Shown: piece by piece, positions 31,083 to 38,809 of the stretch | Position numbering within the stretch: the stretch's first letter is position 1 | How the letters are laid out: every line of letters begins with the position of its first letter | Origin: a virus | DNA length: 40,495 bases | IMG/VR virus record: IMGVR_UViG_3300033149_006354 | Coordinates: 1 to 40,495 of that record | Reading direction: 5' to 3' (one strand) | Made by a program: the position numbers and the translations under genes | The notes under the pieces: model-generated | Seen by the model: only the letters and a program-made list of their open reading frames with translations | What the model was told of the DNA's origin: nothing | The model's database searches: none

Positions 31083-31298
31083 TTATGATGTCTTTGAAGC
31101 CAGTACCTCATCCTCAAACCTTTGAGGAGAGATAAGTCGACACTTCCCGCAGACAGGAAGATTTATTTCTAAAATACCACGCTTGTAGGTTAACTGATAT
31201 GTTGCGGTATCCTTCCTACAAATTCCACAAAGAAAACTTAATGGTTCAAAAGTTTTCCATGCTAAAGGCTTCGTAGTTATGGTACTTATAGGTTCCAT
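31083..31298 (-). CDS. Small zinc-ribbon protein
   Basis: 71 residues with AAGGAGAGG before the ATG. CGIC (about 24-27) and CGKC (about 50-53) form one four-Cys ribbon; between them lies a beta-rich TYQLTYKRGILEINLPV. The start MEPISTITTKPLAWKTFEPL is uncharged. No specific role recognised. Confidence 0.5.
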   Translation of the reverse strand: MEPISTITTKPLAWKTFEPLSFLCGICRKDTATYQLTYKRGILEINLPVCGKCRLISPQRFEDEVLASKTS

Positions 31299-31318
31299 AT
31301 CATCCTCTCCTTATTACT

Positions 31319-31522
31319 TTAAAATCGTCCGCCGCAAAATGGACACTTTAGATAAAGGCCTAGAGCATTCAGTCCAGATTCAAATTCTACCACTGCCTCG
31401 CAGTCCTCACACCATGCCTCTTTGTCAGGATCAATAAGGGCGTCCCTCTCTTTCTTTGTACAGGCAAAAGGGACGTACTCATATGTCCCGATCCGTTTCC
31501 AATATTTGACAGTACGGTTCAT
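31319..31522 (-). CDS. Small zinc-ribbon protein
   Basis: 67 residues from MNRTVKYWKRIGTYEYVPFA, the ATG behind AAGGAGGAAG; an eight-codon upstream extension is unsupported. CEDC (about 38-41) and CPFC (about 60-63) bind one zinc, and the protein ends at GGRF directly after the second pair. Resembles other short ribbon proteins here but shares no clear homology with them. Confidence 0.5.
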   Translation of the reverse strand: MNRTVKYWKRIGTYEYVPFACTKKERDALIDPDKEAWCEDCEAVVEFESGLNALGLYLKCPFCGGRF

Positions 31523-31538
31523 GCTTCTTCCTCCTTCC

Positions 31539-31748
31539 CTACACATTTAGATCATGTTTATTTAGAAACTCTTCCACCTGTTCGTCTGTCCAGGTGGACG
31601 GACTCCCAAAGTCCACAACCCATCCCTTCTTGAACATCTCATCTACGTAGATGGACACCCTTTTCCTCATGTCAAAAAGTCCGTTTATGGTGGGCTCTTC
31701 CTTGAGAGCCTTTACATAAGCCGCCTTCGCATCTTTAATATATCCCAT
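31539..31748 (-). CDS. Hypothetical protein
   Basis: 69 residues from MGYIKDAKAAYVKALKEEPT, with AAGGAGG 8 nt upstream. Helical N-terminus and an amphipathic C-terminal helix (WTDEQVEEFLNKHDLNV). It ends in TAG, overlapping the region before the next ATG. Function unknown. Confidence 0.5.
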   Translation of the reverse strand: MGYIKDAKAAYVKALKEEPTINGLFDMRKRVSIYVDEMFKKGWVVDFGSPSTWTDEQVEEFLNKHDLNV

Positions 31749-31768
31749 TAGCTTCACCTCCTTTCCTT

Positions 31769-31966
31769 CTAAAATTCAACACCAAATATTTCACAATACT
31801 GCTCCTGTAACTTATAGAAGCTGCATGTGTTGCAATCGTCTTGACACAGGAGACAGTATGCCTCTTGTTGTTCGGCCCACTTGTCCATCAGGTAAAAGTA
31901 GTCCCTGATGGACTTTTGGACCCTGTGCTGCCAATGCTTTATTTGACGTTCTGTTAAGAGCTCCAT
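31769..31966 (-). CDS. Cysteine-containing small protein downstream of a hammerhead ribozyme
   Basis: 65 residues with AAAGGAGGCGAGAG before the ATG. The helical N-terminus (LTERQIKHWQHRVQKSIRDY) is followed by CLLCQDDCNTC, four Cys within 11 residues, and a later single Cys. Metal binding is likely. Its mRNA 5' end would be set by hammerhead cleavage at 32027/32026, about 60 nt before the start codon. It stops in TAG. Confidence 0.5.
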   Translation of the reverse strand: MELLTERQIKHWQHRVQKSIRDYFYLMDKWAEQQEAYCLLCQDDCNTCSFYKLQEQYCEIFGVEF

Positions 31967-31993
31967 TCTCTCGCCTCCTTTCTCTGCCGGGTT

Positions 31994-32061
31994 GCCTCAT
32001 CAGTAGACAGGTTCCCGTCCTGTCCAGACTCCCGAGAGCTTATGCCCCCGGGAGTTTCGGC
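31994..32061 (-). ncRNA. Hammerhead ribozyme, type II (copy 1)
   Basis: On the minus strand all core elements are present. The 3' strand of stem II GCC (32061-32059) runs into GAAA (32058-32055). Stem III is 12 bp (including G-U pairs) with an AUAA loop, arms 32055-32044 and 32039-32028. Then come the cleavage triplet GUC (32029-32027) and stem I UGGACAGG/CCUGUCUA (32026-32019 with 32011-32004) with a 7-nt loop, CUGAUGA (32003-31997) and GGC (31996-31994) closing stem II. A15.1-U16.1 and C17 are as in the consensus. Stem II is open to flanking RNA, hence type II. Cleavage falls after 32027. Confidence 0.88.
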
Positions 32062-32097
32062 TTTTTAGATCATGCTGCCATAGCAATCACCTCTCTC

Positions 32098-32280
32098 TTA
32101 CCAAGTAAGTTGGCGGAGCCCTTTTACCCTGATCCACATCTCGTTGATTTCTGGTGTCGTAGACCAGGGATCAACATTGAGGAGATGTTGTAAAGCTTTC
32201 TGTGGAGTGTCAAACGTACCAAGCGACACCCCTGAACCTCCTACATCATTTATTATTCCTTCTACATAAAATATTGTCAT
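32098..32280 (-). CDS. Small hypothetical protein
   Basis: 60 residues with GGGGGGAGGAG before the ATG; overlaps the upstream gene by 35 nt in another frame. Sequence MTIFYVEGIINDVGGSGVSL then GTFDTPQKALQHLLNV suggests a small alpha/beta domain. It ends 37 nt before the stem II end of the first hammerhead ribozyme. Not recognised. Confidence 0.5.
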   Translation of the reverse strand: MTIFYVEGIINDVGGSGVSLGTFDTPQKALQHLLNVDPWSTTPEINEMWIRVKGLRQLTW

Positions 32281-32659
32281 GATCTCCTCCCCCCTTTCTA
32301 ATCGGCTTAAAGGTTATCCGTCCCCAAGGATCGCTGAAGGTTTTAATATGGTCTGATAACTCCTTCTTGAGATCCTTATTCACAGCAGTCATGTTTGGTC
32401 TCATATATTTCGGCACCTGCTCCAGCCTGTTATTGTTCCAGAGATAGTAGAAGAGATCTCCAGCATCAAGCTCTGTTCTGGTATAGGTGCCAAAGTCTGC
32501 TACAAACCTATGACCTTGAAGAACTCCCACCTCCTTTATTATGGCCATTTTCTTGAGTTCGTCTTTGAGCTGCCTTAGTTCTTCTTGTAACTCCTTAATC
32601 ATGAGATCGAGCTCAGCAGCTCGATCAACCTTTTGTTTGTAACCATTACCCTTAGCCAT
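32246..32659 (-). CDS. Hypothetical protein with N-terminal coiled coil
   Basis: 137 residues. Residues about 10-40 form a charged coiled coil (AELDLMIKELQEELRQLKDE). The remainder (FVADFGTYTRTELDAGDLFY then YLWNNNRLEQVPKYMRPN) looks globular. AAAGGAGG precedes the ATG. The layout resembles small DNA-mimic or Gam-like phage proteins only superficially. Function unknown. Confidence 0.5.
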   Translation of the reverse strand: MAKGNGYKQKVDRAAELDLMIKELQEELRQLKDELKKMAIIKEVGVLQGHRFVADFGTYTRTELDAGDLFYYLWNNNRLEQVPKYMRPNMTAVNKDLKKELSDHIKTFSDPWGRITFKPIRKGGGDHDNILCRRNNK

Positions 32660-32673
32660 GTTAGTCCTCCTTT

Positions 32674-33309
32674 CTAACTAATTTCAGTTAACCTTATGTT
32701 ATCCTTAAGGGCCACTTCTATCATATCCAAGAGTTCTTTCACAGAAGAGAATGTCCCGCCCCAAAACTCACATTGGGCCTCATGCTTCCATAGTTGGATG
32801 GCGTTACTCATAAGACTTGTAGAGTTGTGCCTGGGAGGTGACTGAAGCAGTCCTTCTTTCTTCTCAGCTATGAGCTCCTTCAGTGCTTGTTTGAGAGCCT
32901 CGAGCCAGTTGCTGTTCTCATTACAACAATAACGTATGACCTCATTAATTTCAGATGCTGCTTTATAGCTCTCCTGTTTCTTGACCAGTGATTCGGATAA
33001 CCAATCCAATGTATTGACTGGATCAGATTGGCACCTACTAACGAACTCTTCTTTAGCTTCCTCATAGGCTTTCTTCATCTTGTCGGGCCAGGACAAGATC
33101 TTCTGTTCCCAGAACTCAATGGAACTAACGAGATCTCTCCGTTCCAACTCTATTGAGAGGTTGACCAGCTCCGGATGATGAGACTTCGTTAAATGCTTCT
33201 CAACCGCATTCTTGTGTTTATAGGCTTTGCCGCAGAGGAGGCAGAAGAATCCTTCCTCCCCTTCCGTTGTGTTAGCCTCTATTGCCTTCTTGAAAAACTT
33301 GTCTATCAT
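32674..33309 (-). CDS. C2H2-type zinc-finger protein downstream of a hammerhead ribozyme
   Basis: 211 residues from MIDKFFKKAIEANTTEGEEG, with AAGGAGG 8 nt before the ATG. A longer frame beginning inside the ribozyme core ATG is not credible. FFCLLCGKAYKHKNAVEKHL then TKSHH (about 21-45) is a C2H2 finger, rare outside eukaryotes but known in some phage proteins. The rest is helical (YKAASEINEVIRYCCNENSN, LEALKQALKELIAEK). The hammerhead at 33341-33419 would leave a 5' leader of about 72 nt. It stops in TAG. DNA binding is inferred. Confidence 0.55.
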   Translation of the reverse strand: MIDKFFKKAIEANTTEGEEGFFCLLCGKAYKHKNAVEKHLTKSHHPELVNLSIELERRDLVSSIEFWEQKILSWPDKMKKAYEEAKEEFVSRCQSDPVNTLDWLSESLVKKQESYKAASEINEVIRYCCNENSNWLEALKQALKELIAEKKEGLLQSPPRHNSTSLMSNAIQLWKHEAQCEFWGGTFSSVKELLDMIEVALKDNIRLTEIS

Positions 33310-33340
33310 CTCTTTGTCCTCCTTTATTAGAATTAACAAT

Positions 33341-33419
33341 CTAGGCTGCCTCATCAGTGGCTAGGCGCCTACCCTAACTAGACGTCCGGGCAGTATAGCC
33401 CGGGCGTTTCGGCTTCTAG
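33341..33419 (-). ncRNA. Hammerhead ribozyme, type II (copy 2)
   Basis: Minus-strand order matches copy 1. Stem II 3' strand GCC (33413-33411) is followed by GAAA (33410-33407) and stem III with arms 33407-33398 and 33391-33382 (one C/A mismatch, 6-nt loop). Then GUC (33383-33381), stem I UAGUUAGG/CCUAGCCA (33380-33373 with 33365-33358, one A/C mismatch and a G-U pair, 7-nt loop), CUGAUGA (33357-33351) and GGC (33350-33348). Stem II can extend by CUAG/CUAG (33419-33416 with 33344-33341) after a small internal loop. Sequence outside the core differs from copy 1, so base-pairing is conserved independently. Confidence 0.85.
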
Positions 33420-33493
33420 TCTTGGTCCCTCACCTTCTTTCTAATAAACCTTGTAACTGCGACGAATTGTCTTCCTCTTTTCTAATTCTTAGT

Positions 33494-33790
33494 TTAAAGT
33501 TCATAACCATAGGCTAATACTCTCTCATAACCTTGAACTTTCTTCCCAATCAATGATCGAACCCCGCCTTTTGGTCCGATCATCAGGAGTCTTCTTTTTC
33601 TTCCAAAAACAGATGCTAAAGTTCCTTCATCTCCTTTCATTCCTACAATTGTTGTAAGGAAAACATGATCGCATCCATCTATAACTTCAGTATGAAATTT
33701 CTTATATTCATATTCAGACCCATGCCCGTCCTGTTTCAATATATCTTGATACAACCTTTCTATAACATTCTTTTGCTTTCGTGTCATCAT
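33494..33790 (-). CDS. Hypothetical protein, first gene after the control region
   Basis: 98 residues with AAGGAGG before two adjacent ATGs (MMTRKQKNVIERLYQDILKQ). The middle is beta-rich (DHVFLTTIVGMKGDEGTLAS then VFGRKRRLLMIGPKGGVRSL) and basic. It is the first gene downstream of the long leader, so it is probably among the earliest expressed. Function not recognised. Confidence 0.5.
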   Translation of the reverse strand: MMTRKQKNVIERLYQDILKQDGHGSEYEYKKFHTEVIDGCDHVFLTTIVGMKGDEGTLASVFGRKRRLLMIGPKGGVRSLIGKKVQGYERVLAYGYEL

Positions 33791-34391
33791 TTCAATCCTC
33801 CTTTCTTTAGGTTAAAGTCAACCCCCTCACTACTGCCCACTGTCTACCACCGATGGGCAGTGTCAAGGAATTGACCATCTAGCCCTTAGGTCTCACCGGC
33901 TGTCTCGGAACCTTCTGCAACGCCAGCTCCTGCCCAACCTCTGGAAGATCCTAGCCTTAAACTTGTCTCACCTCCCTCCTGCTACACCTTCCATCCGGCT
34001 TCCCTGTCCGGCTCCCTTTCCTAATTTTCAATGAGCTAATTAAATTTTGTCCTGGATTATATTATATAAAGTGAGAAAAATAAAATTGCATAAAACCCAA
34101 ATATAGGTGATCAGAGCAGTTTATGAGGCAAAAAGGAAGGAAAAGCTATTATTTTTATAGCTTTTCTTAGATTTTCTTTGATTTTTAGTATGAAAGGGCT
34201 TAACTATTTGAAATGATTGAAAAATTTGACAGGCAGCTAACTATTTGAAATTTTTACGAAAAACAAAAAAATTGAAAAAATTTAAAAATTTTTAGGCTAG
34301 GATACAAAAAAATTCACTCTGGCACCCTAAACTATTGGAATCATTAAATTTATCTCCTAAAAATTCTCCTGGCTATAACCTACTGAAATCA
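33791..34391 (-). other. 601-bp non-coding control region with long leader
   Basis: No plausible gene on either strand. The part 34041-34391 is very AT-rich, with repeats, a hairpin and TATAAT-like strings (minus-strand TTTATATAATATAATCC near 34079-34063). The part 33791-34040 is GC-richer and transcribed as a leader. It contains an 8-bp inverted repeat, ACTGCCCA/TGGGCAGT (33824-33831 with 33845-33852), and repeated CCGGC strings near 34000. It separates the tail/HTH genes from the early operon. Likely jobs are early promoter, operator and perhaps a second origin. Confidence 0.5.
34141..34165 (-). terminator. A/T hairpin terminator candidate
   Basis: Perfect 9-bp inverted repeat AAAAGCTAT/ATAGCTTTT (34141-34149 with 34157-34165), 7-nt loop. 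On the minus strand it is followed by CCTTCCTTTTT. It could end transcripts of the tail and HTH genes before the early promoter. The low GC content makes it a weak terminator. Confidence 0.4.
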
Positions 34392-34396
34392 CTAAT
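34201..34396 (-). repeat. Four imperfect direct repeats (TAACTATTTGAAAT family)
   Basis: TAACTATTTGAAAT occurs exactly at 34201-34214 and 34238-34251. Degenerate copies lie near 34328-34344 (AAACTATTGGAATCATT) and 34377-34393 (AACCTACTGAAATCACT). Each is preceded within a few bases by GGC. They end at the 3' end of the HTH gene. They look like operator sites or iterons for a phage DNA-binding protein. Confidence 0.5.
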
Positions 34397-34622
34397 CAAT
34401 TTTTACATACAAGATCCCACGTTTCATTCCTGGCTTCTGTACTCGGACACATGGGATCCCGCCTTTTCCAGCCAACCATTTAAGTGCCCATATCCGTATA
34501 GTCTGCTTGCTTACGCCTAACCTTCTAGAGGCCTCGGACACCTTAACCCATAAACCTTCTGTGGGAATCTTATTAACAACCCATATCTTATACTGCTTGC
34601 GATAATGCCTGTAGCTAAACAT
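34392..34622 (-). CDS. Small MerR/excisionase-type HTH protein
   Basis: 76 residues with AAGGAG before the ATG. Residues 26-46 (VKVSEASRRLGVSKQTIRIW) are a clear winged-helix/MerR-type HTH. A wing-like GGIPCVRVQKPGMKRGILYV follows, as in excisionases and helix-turn-helix 17 proteins. It has no effector or recombinase domain. The adjacent direct repeats are natural candidate binding sites, making it a likely control protein of the early region. Confidence 0.7.
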   Translation of the reverse strand: MFSYRHYRKQYKIWVVNKIPTEGLWVKVSEASRRLGVSKQTIRIWALKWLAGKGGIPCVRVQKPGMKRGILYVKID

Positions 34623-34660
34623 CCTTGTTATCTCCTTCGGTAGTTCGCTTTTATACTTTT

Positions 34661-34670
34661 ATTATAACCC
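34661..34670 (-). promoter_or_regulatory. TATAAT motif before the HTH gene
   Basis: GGGTTATAAT on the minus strand (34670-34661) lies about 40 nt before the HTH gene start, after the tail-module gene. It resembles the AGGTTATAAT strings at 11474-11483 and 28586-28595. No good -35 is visible. Confidence 0.35.
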
Positions 34671-34679
34671 ACTATTGCT

Positions 34680-35171
34680 CTACTTATGCTTTTTGGCTAG
34701 ATAAAGTACTGTCTTATAGAGCCATTTTAAGCTGGCCTTCTGTGCCGACGTTAAGTTGAAGAATGCGTTATCTATGTGCTTATCAAGCTTGGAGTAATCC
34801 ATGTTTTTGGTCATCTGCTCGAAGTCATACTTGAGATTGCGAAGATCAGCCGCTTTACCTTTTTCCTCGGCTTGTTTTGCGGCCATCTCTTCTGCTGTCA
34901 ACAATCGGATCTTGCCGTCTTCTATTGTGAGCCTTTTCCTGTCCTTATAGGTCATCTTGACTAGTTGGCTTCCCGGGACTTCTATGGCATGCAGAATAAA
35001 GGCTCCGTTCTTGTGCTCGACCCATATCTTATCTAGGTCCGCTAGGTCAACGACCTTAGAACCGTCCCACCTGAGCCGTTCAAGACCGATGCCGCGAGGG
35101 AGGCGACCGATCTCGGTGTCTCCTCGTTCTGTTATGTGGACTATTATGTCTTTGTTGACTATTGCTTTCAT
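34680..35171 (-). CDS. Hypothetical protein at the end of the tail module
   Basis: 163 residues. The N-terminal half is beta-rich (IVNKDIIVHITERGDTEIGR then KIWVEHKNGAFILHAIEV). The C-terminal half is helical and basic (YSKLDKHIDNAFFNLTSAQK). The ATG stands 2 nt after the fibre-like gene with only a weak AAGCATAAGA site, so translation probably depends on coupling. A tail-associated or chaperone role is inferred from position. Confidence 0.5.
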   Translation of the reverse strand: MKAIVNKDIIVHITERGDTEIGRLPRGIGLERLRWDGSKVVDLADLDKIWVEHKNGAFILHAIEVPGSQLVKMTYKDRKRLTIEDGKIRLLTAEEMAAKQAEEKGKAADLRNLKYDFEQMTKNMDYSKLDKHIDNAFFNLTSAQKASLKWLYKTVLYLAKKHK

Positions 35172-35173
35172 TC

Positions 35174-36379
35174 TTATGCTTTTAACTTCAGTCTTGCTGT
35201 TTTGAACATTTGGGGGATTTTCTTCTTTATCGGCGTAATCTTCTTAGGGCTGCCGTCACTATCGTAGTGCGGGATAAAGCGCCAGTCATCAACCCGTTTT
35301 CCATTCACTTTCTTTGGCAGTCCGACAGTTATAGGCTGCTCAGGCCAGGGTGGGCTTGAACTCTCATCAATTCGGTAATGTTCTCTTATTACCTGTAAAA
35401 AGTCCTTGTCGTGCTCATCATCTGGTCGTTCACATTCATTCAATATTGCTTTTACTTCTTCTAATGGTGGATTAATTACGATTATTTCGTGTTTTTCTTG
35501 GTCATAATTGCCAAACGGGTGTGGCACAAGAATTGGTTTACCTCCATTTCCAAAACAAGGATGGTCAGGAGCTTGCCACATAGACAAAACGTCACCAGAT
35601 TGTTTATCTTTCATCAGAAAAATCCAATGAACTTCACCTGACGAGGTTATATAGCGTTGTTGAGCGTACACGGTGACGTAATCAACATTATAATCTGCAT
35701 CTTTACTCAATGTAATATAGTTCCCATATCCAGAATCATAAGAAGAGCTGATGAGCCCCTCATTGTTCCTTATCCAACCGTTATTATAATCATTTCTGCC
35801 CAATATCGAACCAACATAAACGTATTGAGAACTAGTACTATTAGTAAATCTGATTTGCGGATAGAATCCGTACTGTCCTCCAGGCAAAGTAAATATTTGA
35901 GTATTGGATGAACCGGTTAAAGACACGCTTCCCACGCTTGTTTTAAGCTGTGCTTGACCGACGGAACTATTATTCGGTATGCCAACATTAGCTAATACTT
36001 GGTCAATTCCTTTTAAATGAGCTGAGAGATCATCATCGTCGTCTGCTTCTGCTATAGCGCTATCGGGGCTATAGCTGGATGGATCGAAATCTATGTCTAC
36101 CTTATCTCCGTCAAGGTAACTCCCGTCTGTAAAATCTTGGCCGTAAGGCTTATCATTCGCCAAATCCCAAACATTAAGCCAAGCATTGTTAGCTTCGTTT
36201 CTCATTTTGAGAATATGATTGGCTGTATCAACCCAAAACATGCCTGGCACAGGATTTGCAGGAGCGCTGCTTCCTGAAAAACTGCTTTTCAAGCAAGCAA
36301 AGTTATTCTCTATATTCTGAAGATCCGTCTGTCCAACATGCCCTGGGTCGAAAACGTCATCAGTCCAATTTTGTGCCAT
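35174..36379 (-). CDS. Putative tail fibre / receptor-binding protein
   Basis: 401 residues after GTAGGAGG. The N-terminus (NWTDDVFDPGHVGQTDLQNI then PVPGMFWVDTANHILKMRNE) matches the start of many tail-fibre and appendage proteins. The middle (about 140-260) is Ser/Thr/Gly/Tyr-rich and beta-like (SVSLTGSSNTQIFTLPGGQY), suitable for receptor binding. The C-terminal 120 residues are polar and basic. Assignment rests on composition and position after the tail tip gene. Confidence 0.6.
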   Translation of the reverse strand: MAQNWTDDVFDPGHVGQTDLQNIENNFACLKSSFSGSSAPANPVPGMFWVDTANHILKMRNEANNAWLNVWDLANDKPYGQDFTDGSYLDGDKVDIDFDPSSYSPDSAIAEADDDDDLSAHLKGIDQVLANVGIPNNSSVGQAQLKTSVGSVSLTGSSNTQIFTLPGGQYGFYPQIRFTNSTSSQYVYVGSILGRNDYNNGWIRNNEGLISSSYDSGYGNYITLSKDADYNVDYVTVYAQQRYITSSGEVHWIFLMKDKQSGDVLSMWQAPDHPCFGNGGKPILVPHPFGNYDQEKHEIIVINPPLEEVKAILNECERPDDEHDKDFLQVIREHYRIDESSSPPWPEQPITVGLPKKVNGKRVDDWRFIPHYDSDGSPKKITPIKKKIPQMFKTARLKLKA

Positions 36380-36391
36380 TTTCCCTACCTC

Positions 36392-38809
36392 CTACTGGCA
36401 AAACTTCAGTGTGAAGTGCTCAACGAGAGCATTCACGGCTTCACTTGGGTCAGTAATTTGAATCTCTACCTGAAAATACCTACCTGTTACAATTGCGTAG
36501 AGAATCTCCATCCTTTCGACCTCGTTTGTCGGCGGGCTCGTGTCTCCATACTTAAGTTTTATTCTGACTTGTGGACCTGCTGAGAGCTCGAATATCTCGA
36601 CCCAGGTCCTTGAGTCGATGCTTATCGAGTTCCACGTATTCGGATCTGGAATCACGTCATCCCAGGTGGTTCCTACTCCAGAGACTACGATGTCGGCCAA
36701 CACATATACTAAGTATCTGTCCGATGCTCCCAGGTCGAATATCGGAGACAGATAAGTACCAGTTAAGTCCCCTCCACTGTGAGAACACTTGAGATAATAC
36801 TCGCTGTTGTACGTTGTTTGCTCTGTATTATCGTGAGTGCCCCCGCTGTAGTCATCTGTCTCCGTGTGTTGCACAGTCCATCCATCGGGTGGATCAACCA
36901 AGGACACCGCAGTAACTTGAGGCGTGTCACCATAGATGCCGTTCGCCCCAAGCGTGTTGACGGCAAAGTAATGCTGTCCGGGCTTCACGCCTTGAAGTGA
37001 TAGGTTTGGGCTGCGAAGAGCTGAAAGAAAGGTTCCTCCTGCCCATGAGGACCCAAGTCTGAACTCGTACAGTTCAATGTCAGGATTGTTTATACGATTG
37101 GAATAAACATTGACGGCGGAGCCTGAAACTATAACGTTCAACGATCCAAGAGAAGGCGGTGCTGTAGAGCTGACCCCTGTAACTATGCGACTTAACTTAG
37201 TGCAAGTATCAAGGTTTTCCTTTGCCCCCCAGATGTTGACTGTCCGTAGCTTCACATAGTACGTTCTGCCTTCCTCAACGTTTGGAATCTCAAAGTCCTC
37301 AGCAGCATTAAACTGGTGGACGTAGGAACTATCGTCATAGCTAATCCAGACTTCAACATGGCTAAACCAGGGGTAGTTGGTTGGAGGATCAAAGGTCACG
37401 TTAAGTTTGACCATTGTACGGAGTCTATAGTCATAAGTCTCCTCGCTTATTGATGCATTGCCAACACTAGGAACGTCTCCACTAGGATCAGGTAAGGTTG
37501 TAGAATAAGTTGCCTCTGTGTTGATGTTGTAGACATCGTCATAAAGATCTGTTGATTCATACTCCAAGACAAGATCGATCAGCCCGCTATTCTGATAAGT
37601 TGCCTCCACAACCCTCATTAACTGGTCGCTTATCGAAAGAGCAGATGTGTCCAAGGTGACAACATCTCCTTCTTCAAGCTGTACGCACTGATCCCTAGCA
37701 GTAAGCCTGACTCTTCGATCTAATTGCCACCTTTCAAGCCAATAGGTCCCTAGTGTTGCTGCCTGCTGCCTGTCCGTACAGCCTGACAACTCTAGGTCTC
37801 TCACTGCTCCCTCAGTATCCCCAATCATTACATAATCAGTCGTGTACTCCTTGTCGGATCTGACGTAAGCGACCCTCACTATGTCGGGCTTCTGTAGCAT
37901 CCTTGGCTGCTCTACTGATATAACTGCTTTTCCGGATGAATCCTGTAAGATCATTGAATCGTCTATGGTCAGGGCTGAGCTTTCATAGTTGAGATCAGAA
38001 TAATGGAGATAAAATTTCCCGTCCCACCACCTTAGTCTGCCTCGAAAATGCATTAATATGTCTTCGATCCAGTCAAGGGCCGCCTTGCTGTCATCAATAG
38101 CCATGTTGAGTGACCAACCTTTTGTGTCACAGTAATTAGCTGCTGCCTCCCATGTCCCTCCTGCTGCTGTGTCAAATCTGCTGGATTCAAGCCCTAGGCC
38201 ATACCTAGTGTTAGTCATAAAGTCGTATAGACAGAGAACCGGGTTATCTGACCAAGCTGTTGTGTCACTACGGAAGTCATAGACCTTTTTGCCTTTAAGC
38301 AAGACAGTTCTTTCTGGTAGAGACTGGAACTTATCCTGATCATATATGAGCTTCCATACTATATAAGCCGTATATCTGTAGTTGTCTGTCCATCTTGGAT
38401 CAACTGCATTTAAGTTTGTGTCGTAGGTCTGTGTTGCTGTCCCGCTATGGAACCAGTACGATACATTGCTTCCGTAATCTGATACATCTTTGTCACCTAA
38501 CTTAATGTCTGAAATTGAATCACATTCTCCCTCAGCTAATGTCTGCACAACCCATAGCTCTTTGTTATCGTCACCTGTCACATTCCGGTAAACGTCATTC
38601 CCGCCTACCCTGAGCTGACCATATATGACCTTGAGAGGAGCATCTGTCGATAAGGAGTTAAGCTTGATCCCTCTCAGCCCTTCTTGTTGACTTTTGAGAT
38701 CTCGGCGCGAGGGCTTCGAAGGCGCAAGGACCTCATTAATGATCCTGCTGACAACAATTGAAATGACAGCTTTGGCTAGAAATGCACCTAGTCCTGCTAC
38801 TGCTCCCAT
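36392..38809 (-). CDS. Tail tip / central attachment protein (lambda J-like)
   Basis: 805 residues. The Gly/Ala-rich hydrophobic start (MGAVAGLGAFLAKAVISIVV) is followed by NSLSTDAPLKVIYGQLRVGG, EGECDSISDIKLGDKDVSDY and NPVLCLYDFMTNTRYGLGL, typical of gpJ-type tip proteins. Next come the hub-like part (about 230-400) and fibronectin-III-like beta modules (about 430-620), ending in a carbohydrate-module-like domain. It forms the tail tip that contacts the host. It overlaps the NlpC-like gene by 13 nt, the usual order in this module. Confidence 0.85.
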   Translation of the reverse strand: MGAVAGLGAFLAKAVISIVVSRIINEVLAPSKPSRRDLKSQQEGLRGIKLNSLSTDAPLKVIYGQLRVGGNDVYRNVTGDDNKELWVVQTLAEGECDSISDIKLGDKDVSDYGSNVSYWFHSGTATQTYDTNLNAVDPRWTDNYRYTAYIVWKLIYDQDKFQSLPERTVLLKGKKVYDFRSDTTAWSDNPVLCLYDFMTNTRYGLGLESSRFDTAAGGTWEAAANYCDTKGWSLNMAIDDSKAALDWIEDILMHFRGRLRWWDGKFYLHYSDLNYESSALTIDDSMILQDSSGKAVISVEQPRMLQKPDIVRVAYVRSDKEYTTDYVMIGDTEGAVRDLELSGCTDRQQAATLGTYWLERWQLDRRVRLTARDQCVQLEEGDVVTLDTSALSISDQLMRVVEATYQNSGLIDLVLEYESTDLYDDVYNINTEATYSTTLPDPSGDVPSVGNASISEETYDYRLRTMVKLNVTFDPPTNYPWFSHVEVWISYDDSSYVHQFNAAEDFEIPNVEEGRTYYVKLRTVNIWGAKENLDTCTKLSRIVTGVSSTAPPSLGSLNVIVSGSAVNVYSNRINNPDIELYEFRLGSSWAGGTFLSALRSPNLSLQGVKPGQHYFAVNTLGANGIYGDTPQVTAVSLVDPPDGWTVQHTETDDYSGGTHDNTEQTTYNSEYYLKCSHSGGDLTGTYLSPIFDLGASDRYLVYVLADIVVSGVGTTWDDVIPDPNTWNSISIDSRTWVEIFELSAGPQVRIKLKYGDTSPPTNEVERMEILYAIVTGRYFQVEIQITDPSEAVNALVEHFTLKFCQ

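Noticed and set aside
31812-32000. A frame MRQPGRERRR starting in the ATG of the hammerhead core
   Set aside because: The ATG is the CUGAUGA ribozyme core; the downstream gene has its own strong ribosome binding site in another frame. The same holds for the extended frame from 33354.
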